DNA of 64,000 nt. Source: an uncultured Leptotrichia sp. (lineage in GTDB: Bacteria > Fusobacteriota > Fusobacteriia > Fusobacteriales > Leptotrichiaceae). The stretch spans positions 1 through 64,000 of the forward strand of contig CALEXX010000045.1 of the NCBI GenBank assembly GCA_937925095.1, in the 5' to 3' direction. Each line of letters begins with the position of its first letter. Positions within the stretch are counted from its first letter, which is position 1. The translations under genes were made by a program, and so were the position numbers. The notes below the pieces were generated by a model that saw only the letters and a program-made list of their open reading frames with translations, was not told the DNA's origin and did no database searches. Positions 45,429 through 53,710 of this stretch are shown here, one piece after another.

Positions 45429-46094
45429 TTATGCTTTTATTTTTTCAATCAGTTCATTAACTGTATCAACTTTTATGTCTTCAGGAATATTTTCTTCACC
45501 TTTTAAAGTACCAAATCCCCATTTACAGTAAACTACATCAACTCCTGAATTTTTTGCTGTCTGTACATCGACATCCATATCTCCAACATATAGTATTTCC
45601 TCTTTCCTAATACCAGTTTCTTCAGAAATTTTATCAACTCCATAAGAAGAGGGTTTTCTAGGGTGCTCTTTGTCGGAAGCTCCTATTATATCAACAAATT
45701 TCCATTTTGAAAGATTTTTTTCAACTGTATCTAATGCCAGTCCATGATCCTTATTTGTCACAATCCCCGCCTTTATGTCGTTTTCTTCCAGAAAATCCAG
45801 TAAATTTGCAATTCCTTCGTACAGTTTCACATTGTAGTTATAGTGTTTCCTATAATGTTTTCTGAGTATTTCCTTCATCATTTCGGGGCTCACAGTGTTC
45901 TCATCATATTTTTCCATAGCAAAAACTTTATCTGCAATTCCTGCAATTCCATTTCCAATTAATCTACTACATTCTGTAAGTGAGTATGTTTTTAAATTTA
46001 ATTCCTCGAATGCAGAATTTACAGATTTTGCAATAGCTTCCAAAGTATCTGTCAATGTCCCGTCCAGATCGAATAAAACTAATTTATATTTCAT
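45429..46094 (-). CDS. HAD hydrolase, phosphoglycolate phosphatase-like
   Basis: 221 aa. HAD motifs are present: YKLVLFDLDGTLTDTLEAI (nucleophile Asp), GIVTNKDHG (motif II Thr), a Lys in HPRKPSSYG and YVGDMDVDVQTAKNSG (motif IV acidic residues), with a helical cap typical of the Gph/phosphoglycolate group. I start at ATG 46092-46094 (AAAGGTGGAAAA upstream), not at the longer in-frame start. Substrate is unproven. Confidence 0.88.
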   Translation of the reverse strand: MKYKLVLFDLDGTLTDTLEAIAKSVNSAFEELNLKTYSLTECSRLIGNGIAGIADKVFAMEKYDENTVSPEMMKEILRKHYRKHYNYNVKLYEGIANLLDFLEENDIKAGIVTNKDHGLALDTVEKNLSKWKFVDIIGASDKEHPRKPSSYGVDKISEETGIRKEEILYVGDMDVDVQTAKNSGVDVVYCKWGFGTLKGEENIPEDIKVDTVNELIEKIKA

Positions 46095-46195
46095 TTTTCC
46101 ACCTTTGTTATTTCCAATATTAACTTTCAATTATTATAATTAATTATAATTTTCTACTTTAAGCTTTTGTCTATTTTCTTGAAACAAATAGAAAA

Positions 46196-46417
46196 TTATG
46201 CCTCTGCTGGAATTATATTCCCGTCATCATCTACAGGATTTCCTTCATCATCCACTTTTACAATCTTTATATTATCTAAATGACCTTTAAGACTTTCCTT
46301 GAATTTGTCAATGTAAAGTCTTCTATATTTTTCTCTTTCTTTTTTTTCTTCTTCTGTTAATTCCCTCTCTTTTGATAACTTTGTAAATTCATTTATTTTT
46401 TTTACTATTTCATCCAT
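46196..46417 (-). CDS. DUF896 (YnzC-like) family small protein
   Basis: 73 aa from the start I prefer (ATG 46417). It matches the DUF896/UPF0291 pattern: INEFTKLSKERELTEEEKKE, then KYRRLYIDKFKESLKGHLDNI and IVKVDDEGN. Family members are short cytosolic helical proteins without assigned activity, some linked to the SOS response in Bacillus. An ATG four codons upstream (46429) is also possible; neither has an ideal ribosome-binding site. Confidence 0.85.
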   Translation of the reverse strand: MDEIVKKINEFTKLSKERELTEEEKKEREKYRRLYIDKFKESLKGHLDNIKIVKVDDEGNPVDDDGNIIPAEA

Positions 46418-46504
46418 TTTTTTCACCATTTTCCTTTCGGCTATCTATATCTATTTTATAAGTAAAGCTATTTTATTGTACCATATATTCGATACCTTTA
46501 CAAC

Positions 46505-46534
46505 TTGAGAAACTCTATTCTATTGTGGTATACT
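46505..46534 (+). promoter_or_regulatory. Candidate promoter of the carbonic-anhydrase-like gene
   Basis: TTGAGA (46505-46510) and TATACT (46529-46534) are 18 bases apart on the plus strand, 80 bases before the ATG at 46613. Confidence 0.5.
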
Positions 46535-46612
46535 TTGGATAGTAAATTAATCAAAAATGATAAAATCAATTATGCTAAAAAGTAAAATTAAAATAAACTA
46601 GGAGGTTTAACT

Positions 46613-46987
46613 ATGTTCTGTACTTTAATTTGTTGCATGGACGGGAGATTTATACACATAATCAATGAATATATCAGGGAAAATTATCGTTACGAATACG
46701 TAGATACCATTACCGATGCAGGCCCTGTCAACAAAATTGTCTATGATGACTATCTAAAATCTGTGGAGGATAAAATTGTACTTATTTCAATAAATAAACA
46801 TAAATCTGACCATATTTTCGTTGCTGGTCACAGTGACTGTGCAGGTTGTCCAACTGATGATGAAACACAGAAGGGGTATATAAAAAAATCTGTTACCATG
46901 ATTCATGAGCACTTACCTGGAATAGCCGTAACAGGTCTTTTTGTCACAGAAGACGGTAAAATGGAAGTTCTTATAGATTTTGTATAA
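46613..46987 (+). CDS. Carbonic anhydrase-like zinc protein
   Basis: 124 aa. It resembles a small group of beta-carbonic-anhydrase-like proteins: an N-terminal CxxCMDGRF-type motif (FCTLICCMDGRF, with a possible Cys and Asp zinc ligand) and a central VAGHSDCAGCP motif providing His and Cys. At half the usual beta-CA length it lacks the N-terminal helices of the full enzyme. AGGAGG lies 7 bases upstream of ATG. Hydration of carbon dioxide is suggested only by the motif pair. Confidence 0.75.
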   Translation: MFCTLICCMDGRFIHIINEYIRENYRYEYVDTITDAGPVNKIVYDDYLKSVEDKIVLISINKHKSDHIFVAGHSDCAGCPTDDETQKGYIKKSVTMIHEHLPGIAVTGLFVTEDGKMEVLIDFV

Positions 46988-47004
46988 ATTTTATACTTCC
47001 AACT

Positions 47005-47922
47005 TTAATCATGAAAATTCAATGGATTTACAGGACTATCGTCTACAATAATTTCATAATGCAGATGAGGTCCTGTTGACATTCCTGTATTTCCAGTTTC
47101 TGCCACCTTTTCTCCATCTGAAACTCTTTGGCCTGCAACAACATCTATTTTACTTAAGTGGGCATACCGCACTTTTATTCCGTCACTTCCTTCAATTTCT
47201 ACAAGATTTCCATAATTACCTCTTTTTCCGGCAAAAGTTACTATCCCTCTTATTCCAGCATATACAGGAGTTCCTAATGATACGGCAATATCCACTCCCC
47301 TATGAAATTTTACTGATTTTAGGATAGGATGATTTCTATTTCCAAATTTACTTGTTATTCTTCCAGATTTTACAGGCCACAAAATTTTCCCAAAATTTTT
47401 ATTGTTAATATTTTCACTCTGAATATTCTGAATTCCTTGAACTTCATGATTATCTAGAATATTCTTTCCTTTTATATTTTCACTTATATCTTTTTTTACA
47501 CTGCTTTTATAATTTTTTTTATTAAGCTCATTAGTATTTCTCAATTCTGTAATAATATTGGCATATTCAGGAGTATCTTTTATTTTGATTATTCTATTTC
47601 CTTTACTGCCTGCAATTTCTTCTCCTGTTATTTTTATTATTTCCTGCACCTTTTCTATCTTATTTATTTTTTCATCTTTAGCTATTTCTTCTGCTTTAAT
47701 TTCAGATAATTTTTTTTCTTCAATATTAACAGCGTTCATTAATTTTTCTTCTATATTTTCTGTTATTTCTTCCTCAAAATATCCACTATTTATACTAATT
47801 ATCTGATTTATCTGAAAAAATATAGAAAATAGCAGTATAAAAATTATTATAAAACCTGCTATTTTTTCTATATCATATTGTGATTTTTTCCCTATAATCC
47901 TAATTTCTGCACCATTTATCAT
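47005..47922 (-). CDS. Membrane-anchored M23 (LytM-like) peptidase
   Basis: 305 aa. An N-terminal membrane segment (about residues 20-45) is followed by a charged, helical linker and a C-terminal LytM domain with KFHRGVDIAVSLGTPVYA (zinc His and Asp), HLSKIDV and the GPHLHYEI motif (last zinc His). It should act on peptidoglycan cross-links from the inner-membrane side. It is the last gene of arm B, overlapping the HlyD-like gene by four bases (ATGA). The link to the injection system is its place in the same operon; a role in opening the wall for a trans-envelope machine is inferred. Confidence 0.85.
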   Translation of the reverse strand: MINGAEIRIIGKKSQYDIEKIAGFIIIFILLFSIFFQINQIISINSGYFEEEITENIEEKLMNAVNIEEKKLSEIKAEEIAKDEKINKIEKVQEIIKITGEEIAGSKGNRIIKIKDTPEYANIITELRNTNELNKKNYKSSVKKDISENIKGKNILDNHEVQGIQNIQSENINNKNFGKILWPVKSGRITSKFGNRNHPILKSVKFHRGVDIAVSLGTPVYAGIRGIVTFAGKRGNYGNLVEIEGSDGIKVRYAHLSKIDVVAGQRVSDGEKVAETGNTGMSTGPHLHYEIIVDDSPVNPLNFHD

Positions 47923-49100
47923 TTTCCTTCCCCTTTTTCCAGCATTATTATTTCCCTTTTGTTTTTTTCTATCTCTTTTTCTTTCCTGTTGTTTTCACTC
48001 TTTAACTTTTTCAATTTTTCTTCTTTTTCCCGTTTTTCCTCCTGTAAACTTCTTCTTTTTACAATTATGTTATTTCGAAGCTTATTATTTGGATTTTCTA
48101 TTATTTCCAGCCCTTCTTTTATATCTTTTCCGTATATTTCTATCCTTTCTCCATTACTTATACCTAAGTATATTTCCTTTTCAGTAACTATATTTTCACC
48201 ATTAATCAAATAAATAAAAAATTTATTTTCATTTCCTTTTTTCTTCTGAACTACTGAACTTACCGGAACTGTAAGTACATTTTCCCTCTTCTGGTAATAC
48301 AGGTATATATCAAATGTTTCGTTTAACTTAAAATCTTTCCCTGAATTTACTAAAAATTCTAAAGTTTTAAACTCTTTTACTCCTGTATCATTTATTTTAT
48401 AAAGTGTTGCTGGAATTTTCCCCTCTTTTTCTATTATATTTTCTACTTCTGCCTTACTTCCTATATTCAGATATTCACTTCTAGATAATTTCACAGGATC
48501 ACTTACTATTTTCAAATCACGATTTTTTACTAATAAAACAATCGGAAGATTTTTGCTGTTTGTTCCTCCTTTTACAGCATTAATTTTTACTATATAGCCA
48601 TCTACAGGACTGACTACATTTCTCTGAATCAGGGCATCATTCTCCACAATTGTATTTAGGTCATCTTCAATAGCCTTTATTTCTCCTTTTATCTGCTGTA
48701 ACTGATTTTTAACATCCATTCCAAGTTTATACTCTTCTTCCAGAAATCTAAGGTGTGATTTCTTTTCTGCCAGAATTCTTTTTTTATCTTTCATTTGATT
48801 ATCCACATTTTTTTGTTTATAATCACTGAATTTTATTATTACATCTCCTTTTTTTACTTTATCCCCTTCTTTAAAATATATTTCATCAATTCCCATCTGA
48901 ATATCAATTCCAATAGCTATTAAATCTTTTGCTTCAGCTTTTCCCCTCATTTTTTCAAATATCTCAAGATTTTCCCTCCTTACCTTTTCCACTAAAAATT
49001 TTTCATTTATTCTTGGGGTGCAGGTACCTATCATTAGTAAAACTATAAGAATGAATATAGAAGGCAGTAACCATATAATACTTTCTTTACTATTTTTCAT
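47919..49100 (-). CDS. HlyD-like membrane-fusion/periplasmic adaptor protein
   Basis: 393 aa. A single N-terminal membrane segment (about residues 8-26) is followed by a barrel-sandwich half (GIDIQMGIDEIYFKEGDKVKKGDVIIKF across residues 62-90), a coiled coil (100-150), the returning half VSPVDGYIVKINAVKGG, then a beta-barrel region and another charged coiled coil at the C-terminus. This is the plan of HlyD/RND membrane-fusion proteins. There is no partner ABC ATPase nearby. It overlaps the M23 gene and follows the Hsp70-like gene by two bases, GGGGAACATTAATT preceding ATG. Confidence 0.8.
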   Translation of the reverse strand: MKNSKESIIWLLPSIFILIVLLMIGTCTPRINEKFLVEKVRRENLEIFEKMRGKAEAKDLIAIGIDIQMGIDEIYFKEGDKVKKGDVIIKFSDYKQKNVDNQMKDKKRILAEKKSHLRFLEEEYKLGMDVKNQLQQIKGEIKAIEDDLNTIVENDALIQRNVVSPVDGYIVKINAVKGGTNSKNLPIVLLVKNRDLKIVSDPVKLSRSEYLNIGSKAEVENIIEKEGKIPATLYKINDTGVKEFKTLEFLVNSGKDFKLNETFDIYLYYQKRENVLTVPVSSVVQKKKGNENKFFIYLINGENIVTEKEIYLGISNGERIEIYGKDIKEGLEIIENPNNKLRNNIIVKRRSLQEEKREKEEKLKKLKSENNRKEKEIEKNKREIIMLEKGEGK

Positions 49101-49102
49101 AA

Positions 49103-51718
49103 TTAATGTTCCCCGTCAAAATATGATACTTCATTTAAATTATCCTCATATGGAAAATACTGTCTTTTTCCCAGATATAACTGGTCATTCTTCCTTTGAA
49201 CAGGGCATACAAAAAATCCCCAGTTATTCATATCTGTATAAATAAAAAATCTTACTGTGTCATTTTGTATTGTATCTGTATCATTTTGTGTTATTATTCC
49301 TTCAAATTTTGGCATTATTTCTTCTGCATCCTCTTCTACATAGTCTGATTCATTTTTATAAATCATTTCTTTTTTCAGCTCATCTTCAGCATTATGCAAA
49401 TATATCTTAAGTTCCATCGCTGATATTGATTTATCTATATATCCCACAAGAATATCTGCCTTTCTTGAAGTCTGTAATATTACAAATTTTTCTCCATTAT
49501 ATTTTTCCACTTTCACTGAATAAGGCACTAAAGGAACTTCATTTTCAATATTAACGTCCATATGGCCAAATCTCTTATAATCAAGATATTTTATAGCTCC
49601 GTCAAGACAGTTAAGTTTCAGTTCATAGTCATCCCTATGGCTTAACTCCTTGTATTCTATCATTTTTCCTGGAACGAATTCCTTCAGTACTTCCTGAAAG
49701 GTGTTTATCTTCGTAGATTGACCGCTCAATTTTATTAAAGAATATTCAAATAACAGTCCTTCATTATAATAGGTATTCAAAAATTTTCTTAACATTCCAT
49801 ATATATCTGATTTTACAATTTTTTCTATTTCCTTTATTGTAAATACTTCTTCAGGATAATCTGTTACTGTCCTAAAAATTCCTTTCTGCACTATATGTAA
49901 TTTCCATGATTTTAACTGGGTTATATGCAAGTCATTTACTTTTTCATATATTTTAGGTACATCAAATTTTGTCCTCAATCTGCTGTCTACTGTAAAAAAT
50001 TCCTTTTTCATATTTTCAGCCGCTTCCCATAACATATAGAAATTATTTCTTATTTTTCTATATTCTTCACTCATTTTATTCTCAAATTTTGCAAATCTTG
50101 TCGGTATAATTTTTTCACATTTTTCATATTCCTCATCCATTTTTTCGAATATTTTTTCTGTCCCGTATTCATCAATAACTTTATAAATCATATCATTATC
50201 ATATTTTATAAGTTCATCTATGGGTACTGTCCTATTTTCAGAGTACTTAGCTGCAAAAATTATTTTCAGATATTGCATTATTCTATATGTAAGATTATTC
50301 CCTCCAAAATTTTCATCACCATTTTCAAAACTTGTTTTTATATCGAGATGATAGGATATCCTTCCATTTTCTATCTTATATTTACACGCGGCAAGATCTG
50401 TGGTTCCTCCACCACAGTCTATTATTAGTGCACTATATTCTCTATTTTCACTATATTTTCCTTTTTTTATCTGATTTTCTATTGTATTATAAAGCACTGC
50501 AATTGCTTCATCCATAGCATTTTTCCTTATTATTTCATATTCATATACTTTTTCTCCTCCTGTCTCCTTTGTAAAAATTTCCTGAAACATATCAAGAAAC
50601 TGCTCCTTAAGTCTTACAGGACTTGAAGCATGAATTTTTTTAAATTTGCATTTAAAAGTATATTCTGCCCTCTCCACTACATATTTTAAATATGCCTTTA
50701 TTATTTCCTTTCTTTTTACATATGCCGTATTTCCAAATCCGTCAACAATTTTTTCTTCATCTTCATGATTATGAACCCATCTCTTAAGACCATAAAAAAG
50801 TGTCCCATTTACTATATAATCATTCATTTCAAGTTTTCTCACTACATCATATCCAAATGAATATTTTATATTTTCTGAATTACTGCAGTCATCTACATAA
50901 GCCAGTGTAGGAATTATTTCCCTGCTGTTTCTTTCTCCATCATTAAACTTCACATAGTTTATTTCATTTAATTTTATACTGCCATTTAATATATCATTTG
51001 TAGGAAGATTTTTTACATAGTTGCTATCCAGATATGCTCCCAATGCTGTATTTGTTGTTCCAAAATCTATACATAAAACTGTACTTGTTTCTTCAAGTTC
51101 CCTTACTTCAAAATTTTCAATATCAACTTTATAATAATCAAGTTTATATGGATATGTAGGTAATTCATTCTCATTTTTTATATTATAAAATTTATTTATG
51201 AATTTTAATTCAGGCTCCTTAAAAAACAATAGTGAAAATTTATTATTTTTCAAATTTTCCACTCTGAAAAATTTCTTATCAGACACTAAATAATAAGAAT
51301 CTTTAGATTGTAAATCCTTTTCAAGCTGAAAAATACCGCATAAATAATTATTTGCATTCACTAGGAAAGCATTTGCACTGCTTATATAATCAGGAAGTAT
51401 TATTTTATAATTATCTTCTCTTGTCAAATTCAGTTCCTTATACATTATTATTTTATGAGGTATTTTTATTTTATTTTCGTGATGTATTCTTGTATGTAGC
51501 TTGTCGTCAAACAAAGCCTGCAAATACGACAATCCATTTTCATTATAAATATTAATACAGTAATCAGGTTTTGCCCCTCTGTATTTTAAAAGTATATTTA
51601 TCAAATCTTCCCTGTCAGGAGTATCAGCATATGCCTCTACAAGTTTTTCATCCTTTGCAATCTGGTACATTTCATAATATGATTTTCTTCTCAGTTCTTC
51701 TTCATAAAAAAGTCTCAT
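49103..51718 (-). CDS. Hsp70-like ATPase with an extra N-terminal domain
   Basis: 871 aa. Residues 1-200 are an added domain without recognisable family, and the Hsp70/actin-like ATPase starts near residue 207 with VLCIDFGTTNTALGA (phosphate 1), then ALIIDCGGGTTDLAACKYK near 431 (phosphate 2) and a later LIKLSGQSTKINTFQEVL (adenosine motif). The following 180 residues are not a standard substrate-binding domain. It is encoded downstream of the kinase and PP2C-like genes and, with the J-domain gene of the same operon, forms a plausible chaperone pair. Canonical T6SS uses ClpV to recycle its sheath; whether this ATPase serves that purpose is unknown. Confidence 0.85.
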   Translation of the reverse strand: MRLFYEEELRRKSYYEMYQIAKDEKLVEAYADTPDREDLINILLKYRGAKPDYCINIYNENGLSYLQALFDDKLHTRIHHENKIKIPHKIIMYKELNLTREDNYKIILPDYISSANAFLVNANNYLCGIFQLEKDLQSKDSYYLVSDKKFFRVENLKNNKFSLLFFKEPELKFINKFYNIKNENELPTYPYKLDYYKVDIENFEVRELEETSTVLCIDFGTTNTALGAYLDSNYVKNLPTNDILNGSIKLNEINYVKFNDGERNSREIIPTLAYVDDCSNSENIKYSFGYDVVRKLEMNDYIVNGTLFYGLKRWVHNHEDEEKIVDGFGNTAYVKRKEIIKAYLKYVVERAEYTFKCKFKKIHASSPVRLKEQFLDMFQEIFTKETGGEKVYEYEIIRKNAMDEAIAVLYNTIENQIKKGKYSENREYSALIIDCGGGTTDLAACKYKIENGRISYHLDIKTSFENGDENFGGNNLTYRIMQYLKIIFAAKYSENRTVPIDELIKYDNDMIYKVIDEYGTEKIFEKMDEEYEKCEKIIPTRFAKFENKMSEEYRKIRNNFYMLWEAAENMKKEFFTVDSRLRTKFDVPKIYEKVNDLHITQLKSWKLHIVQKGIFRTVTDYPEEVFTIKEIEKIVKSDIYGMLRKFLNTYYNEGLLFEYSLIKLSGQSTKINTFQEVLKEFVPGKMIEYKELSHRDDYELKLNCLDGAIKYLDYKRFGHMDVNIENEVPLVPYSVKVEKYNGEKFVILQTSRKADILVGYIDKSISAMELKIYLHNAEDELKKEMIYKNESDYVEEDAEEIMPKFEGIITQNDTDTIQNDTVRFFIYTDMNNWGFFVCPVQRKNDQLYLGKRQYFPYEDNLNEVSYFDGEH

Positions 51719-51733
51719 TTTCCCCCCTAATTT

Positions 51734-52570
51734 TTAATTTATTAGTTCTTTCTCCATTTCTTCTATATCCCCGTATCTGTTACTTATTTCCATATTCATT
51801 CCCTTTTCAATTACCCTTCTTATCTTCTTACTTACATAGTCTTTATAAATCAGTTCAGGATAATAAAACCTTTCCAATGAATCCATAGGTCTATATTTAT
51901 TCAGCATAAAATATAGTAATGCACACAAACTGTATACATCTGTTCTTTTATCAGTTTCCGCTTTTTGTGAATACATTTCAAGTGGTGAATAGCCAGGAGT
52001 CCATTTTAAACATCCTCTATTTTCCTCACTTAAGTTTTTACTTGAGCCAAAATCTATTATTTTTATGTTGTTACTAACATCCACTATTATATTTGAAGGC
52101 TTTAAATCCCTATGTACTACATTTTTCCCGTGTATTTTTTTTAATGCTTTTATGATTTTTAAAAATATTCCCAAAATTTCCTCTTCAGTCAGTTCATTTT
52201 CTAAAATATACCGCTTCAGGCTTGAACCTTTACAATATTCCAGAAGCATATATTCTGTATTATTTTCCTTAAAATAATCTATCAGCTTCACTATATTTTC
52301 GTCATTAAATTTCCTTATTAATTCTGCTTCCTTCCTGAAATCATTTTTTATCATTTTAAATTTACTTTTATATTTTTCTGTAAACACTTTGTTATCCTCG
52401 TCTCTTATAACAATATTTACAGGAAAACATTCCTTTACAATATATTTTCTGTTATTATATAACACCATATAAATATTGGAAAAATTACTTTCAGCTATAT
52501 GTTTTATTATCCTATATTTATTTTTCAATTTATAATTTAATGGTAACCTGTTCAATTTTATCCTTTCCAT
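51734..52570 (-). CDS. Hanks-type Ser/Thr protein kinase
   Basis: 278 aa, essentially a bare kinase domain without a transmembrane helix. Visible motifs: YIVKECFP (ATP Lys), LLEYCKGSSLKRYI, HRDLKPSNIIV (catalytic loop), IDFGSSKN (DFG), TPGYSPLEMYSQ (APE-equivalent) and TDVYSLCALLYFML. The glycine-rich loop is degenerate (AESNFSNIYMV). The ribosome-binding site at the ATG is weak; TTG at 52555 preceded by AAAGGATAAAA is an alternative start. In T6SS loci a kinase, a PP2C phosphatase and an FHA protein form a control pathway (PpkA-PppA-Fha); the same types are all adjacent here. Confidence 0.9.
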   Translation of the reverse strand: MERIKLNRLPLNYKLKNKYRIIKHIAESNFSNIYMVLYNNRKYIVKECFPVNIVIRDEDNKVFTEKYKSKFKMIKNDFRKEAELIRKFNDENIVKLIDYFKENNTEYMLLEYCKGSSLKRYILENELTEEEILGIFLKIIKALKKIHGKNVVHRDLKPSNIIVDVSNNIKIIDFGSSKNLSEENRGCLKWTPGYSPLEMYSQKAETDKRTDVYSLCALLYFMLNKYRPMDSLERFYYPELIYKDYVSKKIRRVIEKGMNMEISNRYGDIEEMEKELIN

Positions 52571-52582
52571 TTCTGAATATTT

Positions 52583-53686
52583 TTACAACTGTTCTTTTTC
52601 CATCTTTTTATTTCCATTACTGTCTCTTCCTAATATCTCCCAATTTTTCTGAATTTCCTTTTCCAGACTTTCTATATTTAAATTTCTTTTTATCTTTCTA
52701 TTTTTTATTTTTTTCCCGGAATTTTTACTAATATTTTTCTGACCTTTATTTTTAACTATTTCTATATCATTATTTTCTTCTATTTTATCTATTTCTTCCA
52801 CATCTATATTTTCAGAAGAATTCTCTATATCTATTTTTTCTGTCTCTAAGCTATTTTCTAGTTTTAGAAGTTTTCTTTCATGTAATTTTATTGGAGTAAT
52901 CTCTGTAATTTCTAAATTAGTTTTTATACTTCCTATTTTTTCAGAATCTGTTATCTGTTTTCCTGTAGCCATAAAAAAGAATAGAAATATCATCATTACC
53001 ATTAAAAAGCCTAATGGATTTCTATACTCTCCATTTCTATACCTGTCATACGAAATTGATATCTCTTCATCTTTTAAATTTTCTACAAAAATTGATAAAA
53101 AAGGAATAACTGATTTTTTATCTTTTTCTTCCTTTTTTATCTTCAATGATAGAGTTTCTTCAACAGTTTTTCTATCTTTAAAGTTTTCCAGCATTTCACA
53201 AATTTCATATTCATCTATCAGTTCCCAGAACATTTCTGTTCCTATAAGAATATAATCATTTTCTTTTAGAATAACTTCCTTTATTTTATCTCCATCTAAT
53301 TCTTCAAATATTTTATTTTCTCTGAATATTTTTAACTTATTTCTTCCTACATTACCTGCTATCAGTTTATTTTCTTCTATCATAACAGTTAAAATTGATA
53401 TATTTCCCAGCTCATTCCTATTTTCAGACATATTTTTCCATAATTCCTTTATAGCTTCATTTAAAAATCTGTTTGTATTTTCTACTGAAAAACTGTCATT
53501 TTTTAAATATTCCTCCACTACTTTTACTACTGCTATTTTAGCTAAATTCTTTTTTAAAGAATCAACTCTTGACATGCACCACAGCCCCTTATTCCTATTT
53601 GGAAGAAAAGCTGAAAAAGTATTTTTTTCAGCCATTCTCTCATATTCTTCAAAAAAGAAGGTGGTGTACTTATTTTCCTTTTCCAC
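52583..53686 (-). CDS. Degenerate PP2C-like membrane protein
   Basis: 367 aa. The first 200 residues keep PP2C order: ISILTVMIEENKLIAGNVGR, LILKENDYILIGTEMFWELI-like D/L segments and a final helix. But the metal-binding Asp of GDSR is replaced (GNVGRNKLKIF) and no N-terminal DG motif is visible, so catalysis is unlikely. A membrane helix follows (about residues 225-245, FLMVMMIFLFFFMA) and a charged C-terminal tail of about 110 residues. I use GTG 53684-53686, seven bases after GGGAGG, because the longer in-frame TTG start lies on that site. It is probably a pseudophosphatase that binds partners in the envelope-facing complex. Confidence 0.75.
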   Translation of the reverse strand: MEKENKYTTFFFEEYERMAEKNTFSAFLPNRNKGLWCMSRVDSLKKNLAKIAVVKVVEEYLKNDSFSVENTNRFLNEAIKELWKNMSENRNELGNISILTVMIEENKLIAGNVGRNKLKIFRENKIFEELDGDKIKEVILKENDYILIGTEMFWELIDEYEICEMLENFKDRKTVEETLSLKIKKEEKDKKSVIPFLSIFVENLKDEEISISYDRYRNGEYRNPLGFLMVMMIFLFFFMATGKQITDSEKIGSIKTNLEITEITPIKLHERKLLKLENSLETEKIDIENSSENIDVEEIDKIEENNDIEIVKNKGQKNISKNSGKKIKNRKIKRNLNIESLEKEIQKNWEILGRDSNGNKKMEKEQL

Positions 53687-53710
53687 AAATTTTCCTCCCA
53701 ATTTTTATTC

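Noticed and set aside
49103..51718. DnaK housekeeping chaperone
   Set aside because: It has a 200-residue foreign N-terminal domain and lacks a standard substrate-binding domain; it resembles the specialised Hsp70-like ATPases of secretion or defence loci instead.
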